DNA of 64,000 bases. It comes from UTCHB3 sp964625575. Its GTDB lineage: Bacteria; Bacteroidota; Ignavibacteria; Ignavibacteriales; Ignavibacteriaceae. Shown in pieces: positions 41,943 to 50,101 of this stretch. Numbering within the stretch: the stretch's first letter is position 1; the number at the start of each line of letters is the position of its first letter. The DNA lies in the NCBI GenBank assembly GCA_964625575.1, contig CAZVBQ010000005.1, forward strand, positions 102,497 through 166,496, in the 5' to 3' direction. The notes below the pieces were generated by a model. The model had not been told where the DNA came from. It did not search any database and saw nothing but the letters and a program-made list of their open reading frames with translations. Made by a program: the position numbers and the translations under genes.

Positions 41943-44009
41943 CTATTTGCGGAGGAAAATCTGCCTGGAGCTTGGTCTTCCATCTATGTAAACTGTGGAA
42001 GTGTAGATGCCCATTGGAACACGTTTGTGGTTGGAGTCGCGACCATCCCAGATGATGCGGTTGTCGTAGAACTGGTCGGTAACAGGCATCTCAACAATTT
42101 TTCTGCCGGAGATATCCTTGATCACGATCACGGTTGATTTGGCGCCGCTTTTGAATTTAGTGAATATTCGTGGATTTACACCGGTATATTTGGCAACGCG
42201 TTCCTTAACGAATCCGTTAAGTGAAATTGAAGCGGGAGTGTTGATGTAAACATTAAGATTTCCGGGGAGGATATAATAAGTTCTGCCGGATGAAGGAAAA
42301 TTCAGTCCACTGTTTTTCTCACCCGCGTCGAAAGTGAACTCGAACACCTCTTTCCCCGCGTTATCGGGAAGCGTGACGGTGTAATAATTGTCGTCAACTT
42401 TGTCCATTTTCACGCGCTCTGTTTTTTTGTACCCCGTTTTGAAGACGAGATAAACGCTTTTAGCCCTCACTTCATCTTTAAAGCGTTTGTGAACTTTAAG
42501 TTTCCCTTGGGTCACCACTTCAATGTTGGGATGTGTGACCGCCTCGAGCGAGGAGACAAGACCGTATCCGTAGAGATTGTCTGCGAGCATCCTCTGGTCG
42601 GAAGTATAGCGAAGAATGAACCTTGCCTGCGTGTTCTTCAGGTGAGGAAAGAGTGAAAGTAACTGTCCCGCGATACCTGCCGCTATCGGTGTTGCTGCCG
42701 AGGTTCCGTTCGAGCGCTCGAACTTGTTCTTCGATGAGGCAAGCGCGCCGAAAACACTCACGCCTGCTGCTGAGAAATCAGGTTTTATCCTTCCATCGGC
42801 TGTTGGACCGCCCGAGGAGAAATCGGCAATTTCACGGTTTTTGGTAACTGCCCCGATTGCGAGCGCGTTAGTGCCGTCACCTGGTGTTGAAACGTAGTAC
42901 CAAGGCTCGTTGGCAGAGTTACCTGACGCGGTGAAGGTGAGTATTCCTTTCTCAAAAGCGTAATTTATTGCTTTCGTGCAGACTGCCTTGCTACCTGTAA
43001 GGTCTTCGTACCTGTAGGTGGTGTCATCAAAAACTGTATAGCCCAATGAACTGGTGGTTATGTCAACGCCCATGCTGTCCATGAACATGATGGCAGCGGC
43101 GTAGTTATCTTCTTCCACCATTCTTTCGTACTCGGTGTTTTCGGTTTTAGCCAACACAAATTCAGCTTCATGGGCCGGACCCACCAGCTTACCTTCCATG
43201 TAGCCGCCACAAACCGAGAAGCAGAAAGTGCCGTGGTTGTGCTGTGAGAATGGATCACCATCCTGATTCGCGGTGATTTTATCCTTTTTTACAAAGTCGT
43301 ATTCAGCGATAACCTTGCGGGTTTTAAGCGCTTCGTGCTTCTGCCAGTCGAATCCTGAATCGAGAACACCGATCCTTATACCCTTTCCCTTGCCACCCAT
43401 TCTGTTTACTTCGGGCACACCCGAGATGTTATACTGAACGAAGGAGCCGCCGTACAATTTCTGATCATTATCAGATGTAGTGTAGAGTGTGGAGTGTGAA
43501 CCGGAGGAAGTGTGATCCGCCTGCGGCGGACTAAAGGGTGAAGGGTGAGGGGTGAAGGATGAAGCATTTGCCAACAGTTCTTCATCGAGGGGGATGGGAG
43601 TGGTGTTAAATTCGTAAGGGACGTGAATCTTGATAACGGGACGGACATATGACACGAAATCGAGGTTTTTGATTTTCTCAATGGTGGCATTGTCAGCAGT
43701 TACGGAAACACAATCGAACCACTTCAGAACCCAGCGGAGGCGCGCTCCGGTTGATTCCAGTTTCGCGAGGTAACCGGATGAAACAGGGATGTCTTCAGGC
43801 GACACCTCGTTACCGGCACCGAGATGCCTGATCCTTCTCTCGATGCTCCTTCCAGAGAGGGATGCCACAGCGGATTCCCACAACGCCGTGCCCGGCGTGA
43901 ACTGACCCGTGTAGCCTTTGTTCTTTAAAAATACCATGTAATTCTCCTGCGCGGATGCAGGGAGAGCGAGAAGCAAGCTGACAAGCAGAAATGAGAGAAA
44001 CATTTTCAT
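41943..44009 (-). CDS. secreted subtilisin-like S8 serine protease with T9SS-type C-domain
   Basis: A 688-residue protease: signal peptide (about 1-20, LPASAQ), inhibitor-like pro-region (about 22-135), S8 catalytic domain with Asp217 (GVLDSGF), His259 (QHNHGTF) and Ser437 (NGTSAATP). A C-terminal beta region follows, with a FlgD/T9SS-like tail (IIWDGRDSNHKRVPMGIYT, ending QIFLRK). Residues about 151-182, rich in Pro, Ser and Thr, are encoded by an intergenic-type repeat at 43470-43560. They lie between pro-region and catalytic domain, where extra length is tolerated. Likely role: extracellular protein breakdown. Confidence 0.9.
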   Translation of the reverse strand: MKMFLSFLLVSLLLALPASAQENYMVFLKNKGYTGQFTPGTALWESAVASLSGRSIERRIRHLGAGNEVSPEDIPVSSGYLAKLESTGARLRWVLKWFDCVSVTADNATIEKIKNLDFVSYVRPVIKIHVPYEFNTTPIPLDEELLANASSFTPHPSPFSPPQADHTSSGSHSTLYTTSDNDQKLYGGSFVQYNISGVPEVNRMGGKGKGIRIGVLDSGFDWQKHEALKTRKVIAEYDFVKKDKITANQDGDPFSQHNHGTFCFSVCGGYMEGKLVGPAHEAEFVLAKTENTEYERMVEEDNYAAAIMFMDSMGVDITTSSLGYTVFDDTTYRYEDLTGSKAVCTKAINYAFEKGILTFTASGNSANEPWYYVSTPGDGTNALAIGAVTKNREIADFSSGGPTADGRIKPDFSAAGVSVFGALASSKNKFERSNGTSAATPIAAGIAGQLLSLFPHLKNTQARFILRYTSDQRMLADNLYGYGLVSSLEAVTHPNIEVVTQGKLKVHKRFKDEVRAKSVYLVFKTGYKKTERVKMDKVDDNYYTVTLPDNAGKEVFEFTFDAGEKNSGLNFPSSGRTYYILPGNLNVYINTPASISLNGFVKERVAKYTGVNPRIFTKFKSGAKSTVIVIKDISGRKIVEMPVTDQFYDNRIIWDGRDSNHKRVPMGIYTSTVYIDGRPSSRQIFLRK
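43470..43560. repeat. palindromic/heptamer repeat element inside the subtilase gene
   Basis: The segment holds GTGTAGAGTGTGGAGTG units, the 17-mer GATCCGCCTGCGGCGGA (43514-43530) and GGGTGAA/GGGTGAG heptamers. This is the same make-up as the intergenic block at 18934-19090. Translated on the minus strand in frame it gives a low-complexity linker. Confidence 0.8.
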
Positions 44010-44187
44010 GTGGAAACCTGAATAACCGTTCGAAAATCAATAAAAAATCTGTTAAATATAACTAATTGCGGGGTGCCCGTTTAGGGCGAATTTAGTCTCT
44101 TTTTTTGAGGGGTGGTGGTGGTGTTCAAGATCTAAAGATCAACTTTGAGCCATCAGTTTTTATAGCGGCTATGGTTCTTTATTCTTT

Positions 44188-45360
44188 TCAATCAGCGATT
44201 GGTCCAATTTCGGAGAGTTTCTTAGAGTTACCTCGCAGAATTTTATTAAGAAAATGTGCGCAGAACGATGTCTCCACCTCAAAGTTTGGGAAGTTTAGCA
44301 GATATTCTTCGATCTGATAGAGGCTGCGCTTCTCGCTTATGGTAAGGTAGCCCGTCTGGAAGAGAAGGTTAACCGGATCAATTTTGTCAAGATTGCTGGA
44401 GTCGAAAGTAAGAATATTCGCTTCCGCGTTCTGAAGTTGCTTTACATCAAAGTTGATTCCCCGCATAACCTTCACGAGATGTGCCGGTGTCCCCGTACTG
44501 AACCAGTAATTGTCAAACCGCATCGACTGAAACAGGTTGAGGATTGAAAAGGGATTATAAACCCTGTTTTCGGCGTCCCAACTGTAACCATTGTACCAGT
44601 GCTTTATCTCCTTCAACAGCTCTTCTTCCGGCATTTCCTTTTTCCGGGCGAGCAGTTTTATGTGTTCGCTGAAATATGATCTCAATTCCTCCTCGGTGTA
44701 TCCAAGAAGAGTTGAGTATTTCTCGTACATAGAGATATCGGAGATCTGATTCATTCCGGAGAAGAGTGAAACCTTCGCGAACTTGCTGACGCCGGTGAGA
44801 AATACAAAACGGATATGCTCATCATTTCCCTTAAACCTGACGAATATGGATTTCAAAAAATCGCGCAATCTGTCAGCTAACGGGACATCATCGAGGTGAT
44901 CTGTGATTGGTTTGTCGTATTCATCAATCATTATCACGACACCCTGACCCGTTTTCTTCGAGAGTGCTTCGATCAAAGAGGAGAAGTAATCCGCCTCATT
45001 GTCTTCTGATAATTCAACTCCATAGTTAGCGGCGATGGCTTCCAATCTCGAGACAAAAGACCTCCTGAACAGACTTTCATTCTCTGTGGACATATTTGAA
45101 AAGTCGAGGCGAATTACCGGATGCGTCACCCAGTTTGAATCATCGTAAATTGAAAGCCCCTTGAACAGTTCGCGGTTCCCTTTGAAATATTCTTCCAATA
45201 TTGAGATAAGGAGTGATTTACCGAACCGCCGGGGTCTGGAGAGAAATACATAATTAAGGTTGTTGACAATATCAGAGATGAGAGCGGTTTTATCCACATA
45301 AAGATTATCGCCGTTGATAAGCTTTTCGAAACTCTGGATTCCTAATGGGAGCTGCTTCAT
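44188..45360 (-). CDS. AAA-ATPase-like/DUF1703-family protein, C-terminally truncated
   Basis: A 390-residue protein of the large family that joins an AAA-type ATPase to a PD-(D/E)XK nuclease-like domain. The opening LPLGIQSFEKLINGDNLYVDKT, Walker A RPRRFGKS (residues 42-49), VVIMIDEYDKPI (Walker B) and HWYNGYSWDAENRVYNPFSI are typical. Full members are about 520-570 residues, and the C-terminal nuclease domain is missing here. The reading frame closes soon after LLNFPNFEVETSFCAHFLNK, the expected domain junction. It is probably a decayed or minimal copy. These genes are variable, mobile-like accessory genes. Confidence 0.8.
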   Translation of the reverse strand: MKQLPLGIQSFEKLINGDNLYVDKTALISDIVNNLNYVFLSRPRRFGKSLLISILEEYFKGNRELFKGLSIYDDSNWVTHPVIRLDFSNMSTENESLFRRSFVSRLEAIAANYGVELSEDNEADYFSSLIEALSKKTGQGVVIMIDEYDKPITDHLDDVPLADRLRDFLKSIFVRFKGNDEHIRFVFLTGVSKFAKVSLFSGMNQISDISMYEKYSTLLGYTEEELRSYFSEHIKLLARKKEMPEEELLKEIKHWYNGYSWDAENRVYNPFSILNLFQSMRFDNYWFSTGTPAHLVKVMRGINFDVKQLQNAEANILTFDSSNLDKIDPVNLLFQTGYLTISEKRSLYQIEEYLLNFPNFEVETSFCAHFLNKILRGNSKKLSEIGPIAD

Positions 45361-45462
45361 TTTGTCGCGAAACCTTGTTAGTCTGATTTCACAAATATAA
45401 GATAAAATAGCGCAACGAACATCTTCAACATCCGTCCGTCACTTACCCGATATTCCCAAAAT

Positions 45463-46302
45463 TTAATCCACAGACCTGAAAAATCTGCTGAACCGCAGCC
45501 AGGAGGCCAGTCCGTCGGCGAAGGGATCGACCGACCAATAGATGAACGACACTTCCCCGATGAGATAGTCGTAGGGAACGTAACCCCAGTATCTGCTGTC
45601 GAGGCTGTTGTCGCGATTGTCGCCCATGACGAAAAAGTAGTCTTTCTGCACGGTGTAACTGGTTATTTCCTTGCCGTTAAGCAGGAATTTGTGCCCGTTC
45701 ACGATAAAGGAAGTGTCACCCTGCTCACCACGGATCACATCTTCCCACTGGGTGAAAGATGAAATATTGAGGGGTATTATATCTCCCTTTTTGGGGACAT
45801 AAAGGGGACCGTACCAGTCTTCATTCCAATCTTCATAACCCGGAAAGAGCTGCGAATTGTTGTCATCTTTGGGCTTGGTTTTTCCCTTTTTCAGTCCGTA
45901 GGGCTGAGGCAGTTTGGTGCCGTTCACGTAAACCACACCGGCTTTTATCAGAACCGTATCGCCCGGAAGACCAACCAGACGCTTTACGTAAGCCGGATTC
46001 GCGGGGTCATTCTTCCTCCCTTCGGGGAATTTGAACACGATCACTGAATTCCTGACCGGTTTCGCGCTCCCTTTCCATTCGGTAAATGGAATTCCCACAT
46101 CAGAAAAGGGAATCATTAACGGTGCCTGCCGGGGGAAGAGAAACTTGTTCACCACAATGAAATCACCCGCTTCAAGGGATGATTCCATCGAATTGGTGGT
46201 AATTCTAAAGGTTGAAATGAAGAACAGCCGCATCGTTACCACTGCCAGAAGGAAGAGGAACAAAAGAAGGGCTATGCGGGAGTAAAATTTCTTAGTGGAC
46301 AA
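45463..46302 (-). CDS. lepB: signal peptidase I
   Basis: A 279-residue membrane-anchored serine/lysine protease that removes leader peptides. One N-terminal membrane segment (about 9-30) is followed by the catalytic Ser38 in TTNSMESSL and Lys107 in YVKRLVGLPGD, then GDNRDNSLDSRYWG near the C-terminus. It serves the many exported proteins of this window. It lies downstream of lepA on the same strand, as in many bacteria, separated by 160 bases of repeat-bounded sequence. Confidence 0.95.
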   Translation of the reverse strand: MSTKKFYSRIALLLFLFLLAVVTMRLFFISTFRITTNSMESSLEAGDFIVVNKFLFPRQAPLMIPFSDVGIPFTEWKGSAKPVRNSVIVFKFPEGRKNDPANPAYVKRLVGLPGDTVLIKAGVVYVNGTKLPQPYGLKKGKTKPKDDNNSQLFPGYEDWNEDWYGPLYVPKKGDIIPLNISSFTQWEDVIRGEQGDTSFIVNGHKFLLNGKEITSYTVQKDYFFVMGDNRDNSLDSRYWGYVPYDYLIGEVSFIYWSVDPFADGLASWLRFSRFFRSVD

Positions 46303-46308
46303 GTTTCT

Positions 46309-46461
46309 TTTAGTGGTTAATGGTCAATGGTTAGTGGTTAATTTCATCCAAATTAAAGATTGTTACGGGAATAATTAAAGAGTTGGTCAAATAGACAAAA
46401 ACCCGGTAGACCTGAACCAAGTTTTAGTCCGACAGTCACCACTAACCACTCACCACTAAAC
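46309..46461. repeat. non-coding element bounded by inverted heptamer arrays (TTAGTGG / CCACTAA)
   Basis: TTTAGTGGTTAATGG-type heptamers at 46309-46342 and their reverse complement CACCACTAACCACT at 46436-46459 bound about 90 bp of AT-rich, non-coding sequence between lepB and lepA. The lepA stop lies one base beyond. The same heptamer builds the array at 18934-19080. Confidence 0.7.
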
Positions 46462-46462
46462 A

Positions 46463-48256
46463 TTACTCCTCTATCTGGAGCACCGCTAAAAAGGCTTCCT
46501 GAGGAATTTCAACGTTTCCGACTTGTTTCATACGCTTTTTACCCTCTTTCTGTTTTTCGAGGAGCTTGCGTTTACGGGAGATGTCGCCGCCGTAGCACTT
46601 CGCGATCACGTTTTTGCGCATCGCTTTAACAGTGGAGCGGGAAATTACCTTGGTGCCGATTGCTGCCTGTATCGAAATCTCGAAGAGCTGCCTTGGGATG
46701 AGGTCTTTCAGTTTGTCGCACACTTTTCTTCCCCAGTCGTACGATTTTGAACGGTGCACGATCATCGAAAGGGCATCAACGGGCTCGCTGTTCAGAAGGA
46801 TGTCAAGTTTGATAAGGTCTGACTCGCGGTAGCCAGTCACTTCATAATCGAAGGAGGCGTATCCGCGGGAGATCGACTTCAGTTTGTCGTAAAAATCGAA
46901 AATGATCTCTGAGAGGGGGAAGTCGAAACTTAGATCAGCGCGCGTCGGATCGATATAAGTCGTGTTACCGTACACTCCGCGTTTGTCCATCGCGAGCTTC
47001 ATTATGCCGCCAACATACTCGCTTGGCGTAACGATCTGCGCCTTCACGAAAGGCTCCTCGATCCGCTCAATTTCACCGACAGGGGGCATGTGATCGGGAT
47101 TGTCAACGATGATTTTATCGCCGTTCCGCTTGTAAACAATATATTCAACGTTCGGAAGTGTAGTGATGATAGCCTGATCGAACTCGCGGAAGAGCCGCTC
47201 TTGCACGATCTCCATATGGAGCAGGCCGAGGAATCCGCAGCGGAAACCGAATCCGAGGGCGGCGGAGGTCTCAGGTTCATAGATCAGGGATGAATCATTT
47301 AGCCGGTATTTGTCGAGCGCGTCGCGGAGGTCTTCAAAATCCTCAGTGTTCGTCGGATAAAGACCGCTGTAAACCATTGGTTTTATTTCCTGGTAGCCGG
47401 GGAGAGGCTCCGAAGCGCCACCTTTTGCCAGGGTGATCGTATCACCGACCTTTGTATCGTGAACATCTTTGATACCGCCAATGATATAGCCGACATTTCC
47501 CGCTGAGATTGAACCTGTTCTGATCTTTCCAAGTCGAAGTGTACCCACTTCTTCAGCGAGGTACTCATTATCGTGAGCAAAGAAGCGGATCTTCTCTTTT
47601 TCTTTGATGGTACCGTTGATCACACGGATGTACGCGATCGCTCCGCGATAGGGATCGAAAACTGAGTCGAAAATAAGCGCCTGGAGCGGTTTTTCAGGAT
47701 CACCCTTTGGTGGGGGTATATTCTGAACCACGGCTTCAAGAATATCCTGAATACCAATTTTCGCCTTCGCGCTGGCGTAAATTATTTCTTCTTTCGAGCA
47801 GCCGAGGAGGTCGATAACCTGCTGGGCGATGCGATCGGGTTCCGCGCCCGGGAGATCGATCTTGTTGAGGACCGGGATTATCTCAAGTCCCGCGCCGATC
47901 GCCAAGTAAAGATTGGAGATAGTCTGCGCCTCAACACCTTGCGATGCATCCACGATCAGAAGTGCTCCCTCGCAAGCGGCGAGAGATCTTGAAACTTCAT
48001 AAGTAAAATCCACGTGCCCGGGGGTATCGATGAGGTTAAGGGTGTAATGGCTGCCATCGTTCGCTTTGTAATCCATTTGGATCGCGTGCGATTTGATGGT
48101 TATGCCGCGCTCCCTTTCAAGGTCCATACTGTCGAGTATTTGTGCTTTAGCTTCACGGTCACTAACTGTACCGGTGAATTCAAGCAGCCTGTCGGCGATG
48201 GTACTCTTGCCATGGTCGATATGAGCAATTATGCAGAAGTTTCTGATGTGGTTCAT
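46463..48256 (-). CDS. lepA: elongation factor 4
   Basis: A 597-residue translational GTPase that back-translocates stalled ribosomes. The G-domain motifs are G1 AHIDHGKST, G3 DTPGHVDF and G4 NKIDLPGA, followed by EF-G-like domains and the LepA-specific C-terminal domain (GGDISRKRKLLEKQKEGKKR). The length equals the family norm (about 599). It is on the same strand as, and upstream of, signal peptidase I. Confidence 0.98.
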   Translation of the reverse strand: MNHIRNFCIIAHIDHGKSTIADRLLEFTGTVSDREAKAQILDSMDLERERGITIKSHAIQMDYKANDGSHYTLNLIDTPGHVDFTYEVSRSLAACEGALLIVDASQGVEAQTISNLYLAIGAGLEIIPVLNKIDLPGAEPDRIAQQVIDLLGCSKEEIIYASAKAKIGIQDILEAVVQNIPPPKGDPEKPLQALIFDSVFDPYRGAIAYIRVINGTIKEKEKIRFFAHDNEYLAEEVGTLRLGKIRTGSISAGNVGYIIGGIKDVHDTKVGDTITLAKGGASEPLPGYQEIKPMVYSGLYPTNTEDFEDLRDALDKYRLNDSSLIYEPETSAALGFGFRCGFLGLLHMEIVQERLFREFDQAIITTLPNVEYIVYKRNGDKIIVDNPDHMPPVGEIERIEEPFVKAQIVTPSEYVGGIMKLAMDKRGVYGNTTYIDPTRADLSFDFPLSEIIFDFYDKLKSISRGYASFDYEVTGYRESDLIKLDILLNSEPVDALSMIVHRSKSYDWGRKVCDKLKDLIPRQLFEISIQAAIGTKVISRSTVKAMRKNVIAKCYGGDISRKRKLLEKQKEGKKRMKQVGNVEIPQEAFLAVLQIEE

Positions 48257-48363
48257 TTATCTCCGGTGAGAATTTAAAATTTTCTGGATTACGAATTTAC
48301 GAATATTTTAGTTAGTGTGGAGGGCTTGGTCAGCCTGGGGCGGATTGGGGTTTGGAATAATGG

Positions 48364-48545
48364 TTACGCGAATTTCACGGATTTAACACGGATGACACGG
48401 ATTTGTGAAGGGACACGTATACACACGGATGTGACAGATAAACGCGGATAGATTAAATTGAATTCTGTGTCCATCCGGTTAATCAGTTTGTATCTGCGTC
48501 CTCTAAAATTCCTCTGTGTTCTGCGTGCGCTCTGTGGTGGATAAT
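48364..48545. repeat. intergenic repeat family (ACGGATTT / GCGTNCTCTG types)
   Basis: The 533-bp gap 48257-48789 contains degenerate units CACGGATTT, ACACGGATG and TAAACGCGGAT (48375-48450), then CTGTGTTCTGCGTGCGCTCTGTGG (48508-48540 region, seen as CTGTG and CTGCG units). The same units recur at 49905-49975 and within 50532-50820. The remaining 48590-48789 is AT-rich leader for the next gene. A short minus-strand frame across the repeat is not a real gene. Confidence 0.7.
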
Positions 48546-48789
48546 AGGTCCCTTTGCGGCCTTTACGAACTTCGCGTTTTAATCCACAATAACGGTTTTG
48601 CAAATCCTGAAAAAGGAAAATGCACTCTCTGTAAAATATGTTCACTTCTTATTACTGAATATTCATAAATATTCTTTAATTTAAGAATGATAAAAAATTT
48701 CTTTGAGAATCAACGACAACGATGACAGCCATCAGTGCTTCGTTGGGTTAATTTTCCAGGAACAATATTCTCAACTAACAGGAATACAC

Positions 48790-49797
48790 ATGAAACAATT
48801 AATGCTCTTCGTAGTCTTGCTCTCGACACTCCTTTTTTCACAGGTGAAGGAGATGGAAGTTAAACCGGTGGAAAACAATGACGGGAAACCGGACTACCAT
48901 AGTATCTCAGTAACCGTGAACAAACCCGCGGTTGCCGGTCTCCAATTGCTACCGGGAGGTGATACTCCTGAAGGGATGGCCTTTGTGGATGGTGGAACAT
49001 TTACTATGGGGAGCAATAACGGAGAGGACGATGAAAAACCAACACATCAGGTGACACTTAATGGTTTTTTCATCGGTAAGACAGAAGTGACATTAGAATC
49101 ATTCTCTAAATTTATTCAAGCCACAGGATATAAAACAGATGCCGAAAAGGGAGGCTACAGTTCTGTCCTTGTAGACGGCAAATGGAAAGATACATCAGGA
49201 GTAGACTGGAGCTGTGACACGAAAGGGAACAAACGCCCTGATTCTGAGAAACTTCACCCTGTTATCCATGTCAGTTGGAATGATGCAGTTGCATACTGTA
49301 ACTGGTTAAGCGAACAGGAAGGTTTACAGAAGGCATATAAGATCGGTGATAGCAGTGTCACCTGTGATTTTAACTCGAATGGCTACCGCCTTCCAACAGA
49401 AGCAGAGTGGGAATACGCCACAAATAAGGGCAAGGGATACAAATTCAGTGGAAGTGACAACCTTGATGTGGTAGGCTGGTTTGGAGCATACGACAACAAC
49501 GGCAACCGTAAAAATGAAGAAGGGACATCCGAGGTTGGTAAAAAACTTCCCAACGAACTTGGTATCCACGACATGAGCGGCAATGTTTATGAGTGGTGCT
49601 GGGATTGGTATGAAAGAGATTACTACAGTTCCTCCCTCGGATCAAATCCCAAGGGCCCTGATTCCGGCTTCTTCCGTGTCCTGCGTGGTGGCAGTTGGCT
49701 CAACCTCGCGGAGCGCTGCCGCGTGGCTGACCGCCTCTTCTATGGGCCTGGAGGCAGGGGCAGCAACTTCGGTTTTCGGCTCGCGAGGACAAAATAG
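48790..49797 (+). CDS. exported formylglycine-generating-enzyme-fold (SUMF1/C-lectin-like) protein
   Basis: A 335-residue protein with a signal peptide (MKQLMLFVVLLSTLLFSQ) and an FGE-sulfatase/C-type-lectin-fold domain (about 55-333). Family marks are GGTFTMGSNNGEDDEKP, FFIGKTEVT, VSWNDAVAYCNWLS, YRLPTEAEWEYA, MSGNVYEWCWDWY and the terminal RVLRGGSW...GFRLAR. No sulfatase is nearby, so enzyme activation of sulfatases is unlikely. Such domains also serve as variable ligand-binding proteins. The last 30 codons have the composition expected of a diversity-generating-retroelement variable region (see 49684-49785). I chose the ATG at 48790 because it opens the signal peptide. Confidence 0.85.
   Translation: MKQLMLFVVLLSTLLFSQVKEMEVKPVENNDGKPDYHSISVTVNKPAVAGLQLLPGGDTPEGMAFVDGGTFTMGSNNGEDDEKPTHQVTLNGFFIGKTEVTLESFSKFIQATGYKTDAEKGGYSSVLVDGKWKDTSGVDWSCDTKGNKRPDSEKLHPVIHVSWNDAVAYCNWLSEQEGLQKAYKIGDSSVTCDFNSNGYRLPTEAEWEYATNKGKGYKFSGSDNLDVVGWFGAYDNNGNRKNEEGTSEVGKKLPNELGIHDMSGNVYEWCWDWYERDYYSSSLGSNPKGPDSGFFRVLRGGSWLNLAERCRVADRLFYGPGGRGSNFGFRLARTK
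49684..49785 (+). other. putative diversity-generating variable region (VR) in the C-terminal FGE/CLec domain
   Basis: After RGGSW, the codons are mostly NNC: CTC AAC CTC, CGC, GAC, CTC TTC, GGC, GGC AGC AAC TTC. This is what adenine-directed mutagenesis of AAC codons in a template repeat would give, placed among fixed GCG, TGC-CGC-GTG-GCT and CGC blocks and ending GGTTTTCGG. The stretch is far more GC-rich than the rest of the gene. No template repeat or reverse transcriptase lies in the window, so this is an inference. Confidence 0.45.
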
Positions 49798-49805
49798 CTG
49801 TCTTG

Positions 49806-49978
49806 AACACGATTAACAGGATTAAAAGGGATTAATAGGAATTTCCGGTTGAATATCCTCTTCTATTCCTTGTATTCTTTTATTCTTTCTGTGGGAACAG
49901 CACCGTGTTCATCCGCGTAATCTGCGTGTATCTGCGTCCTCAAGGAACTTTGCGCACTTTGCGTCCTTAGCGGTTCAA
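49806..49978. repeat. mixed short-unit repeats in a 304-bp gene-free stretch
   Basis: Between 49798 and 50101 there are GATTAACAG/GATTAAAAG/GATTAATAG units (49813-49838), TCCGCGTAATCTGCGTG units (49910-49935) and CTTTGCGCACTTTGCGTCC (49943-49965 region). The final 120 bp is AT-rich leader for the next gene. No further gene was seen. Confidence 0.65.
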
Positions 49979-50101
49979 TGTCACTTGTGATAAAAGTTCT
50001 TGCATTTGATTTAGCGGTATATTAAATTCCCTCGGGGATCGTATTTGTTTTTTTCAGATCAATGGATACGACCCCCAAGACTTCAATCGAAGGAACCGGC
50101 C

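Noticed and set aside
48364..48645. A 93-codon minus-strand frame
   Set aside because: Its sequence is a translation of repeat units (IRVIRVKSV, ARRTQRNFRG) with no start signal or family; it is a repeat artefact.
48790..49797. Sulfatase-activating enzyme role for the FGE-fold protein
   Set aside because: It is exported, no sulfatase is nearby, and the C-terminus looks variable; the fold is shared by many non-enzymatic proteins.
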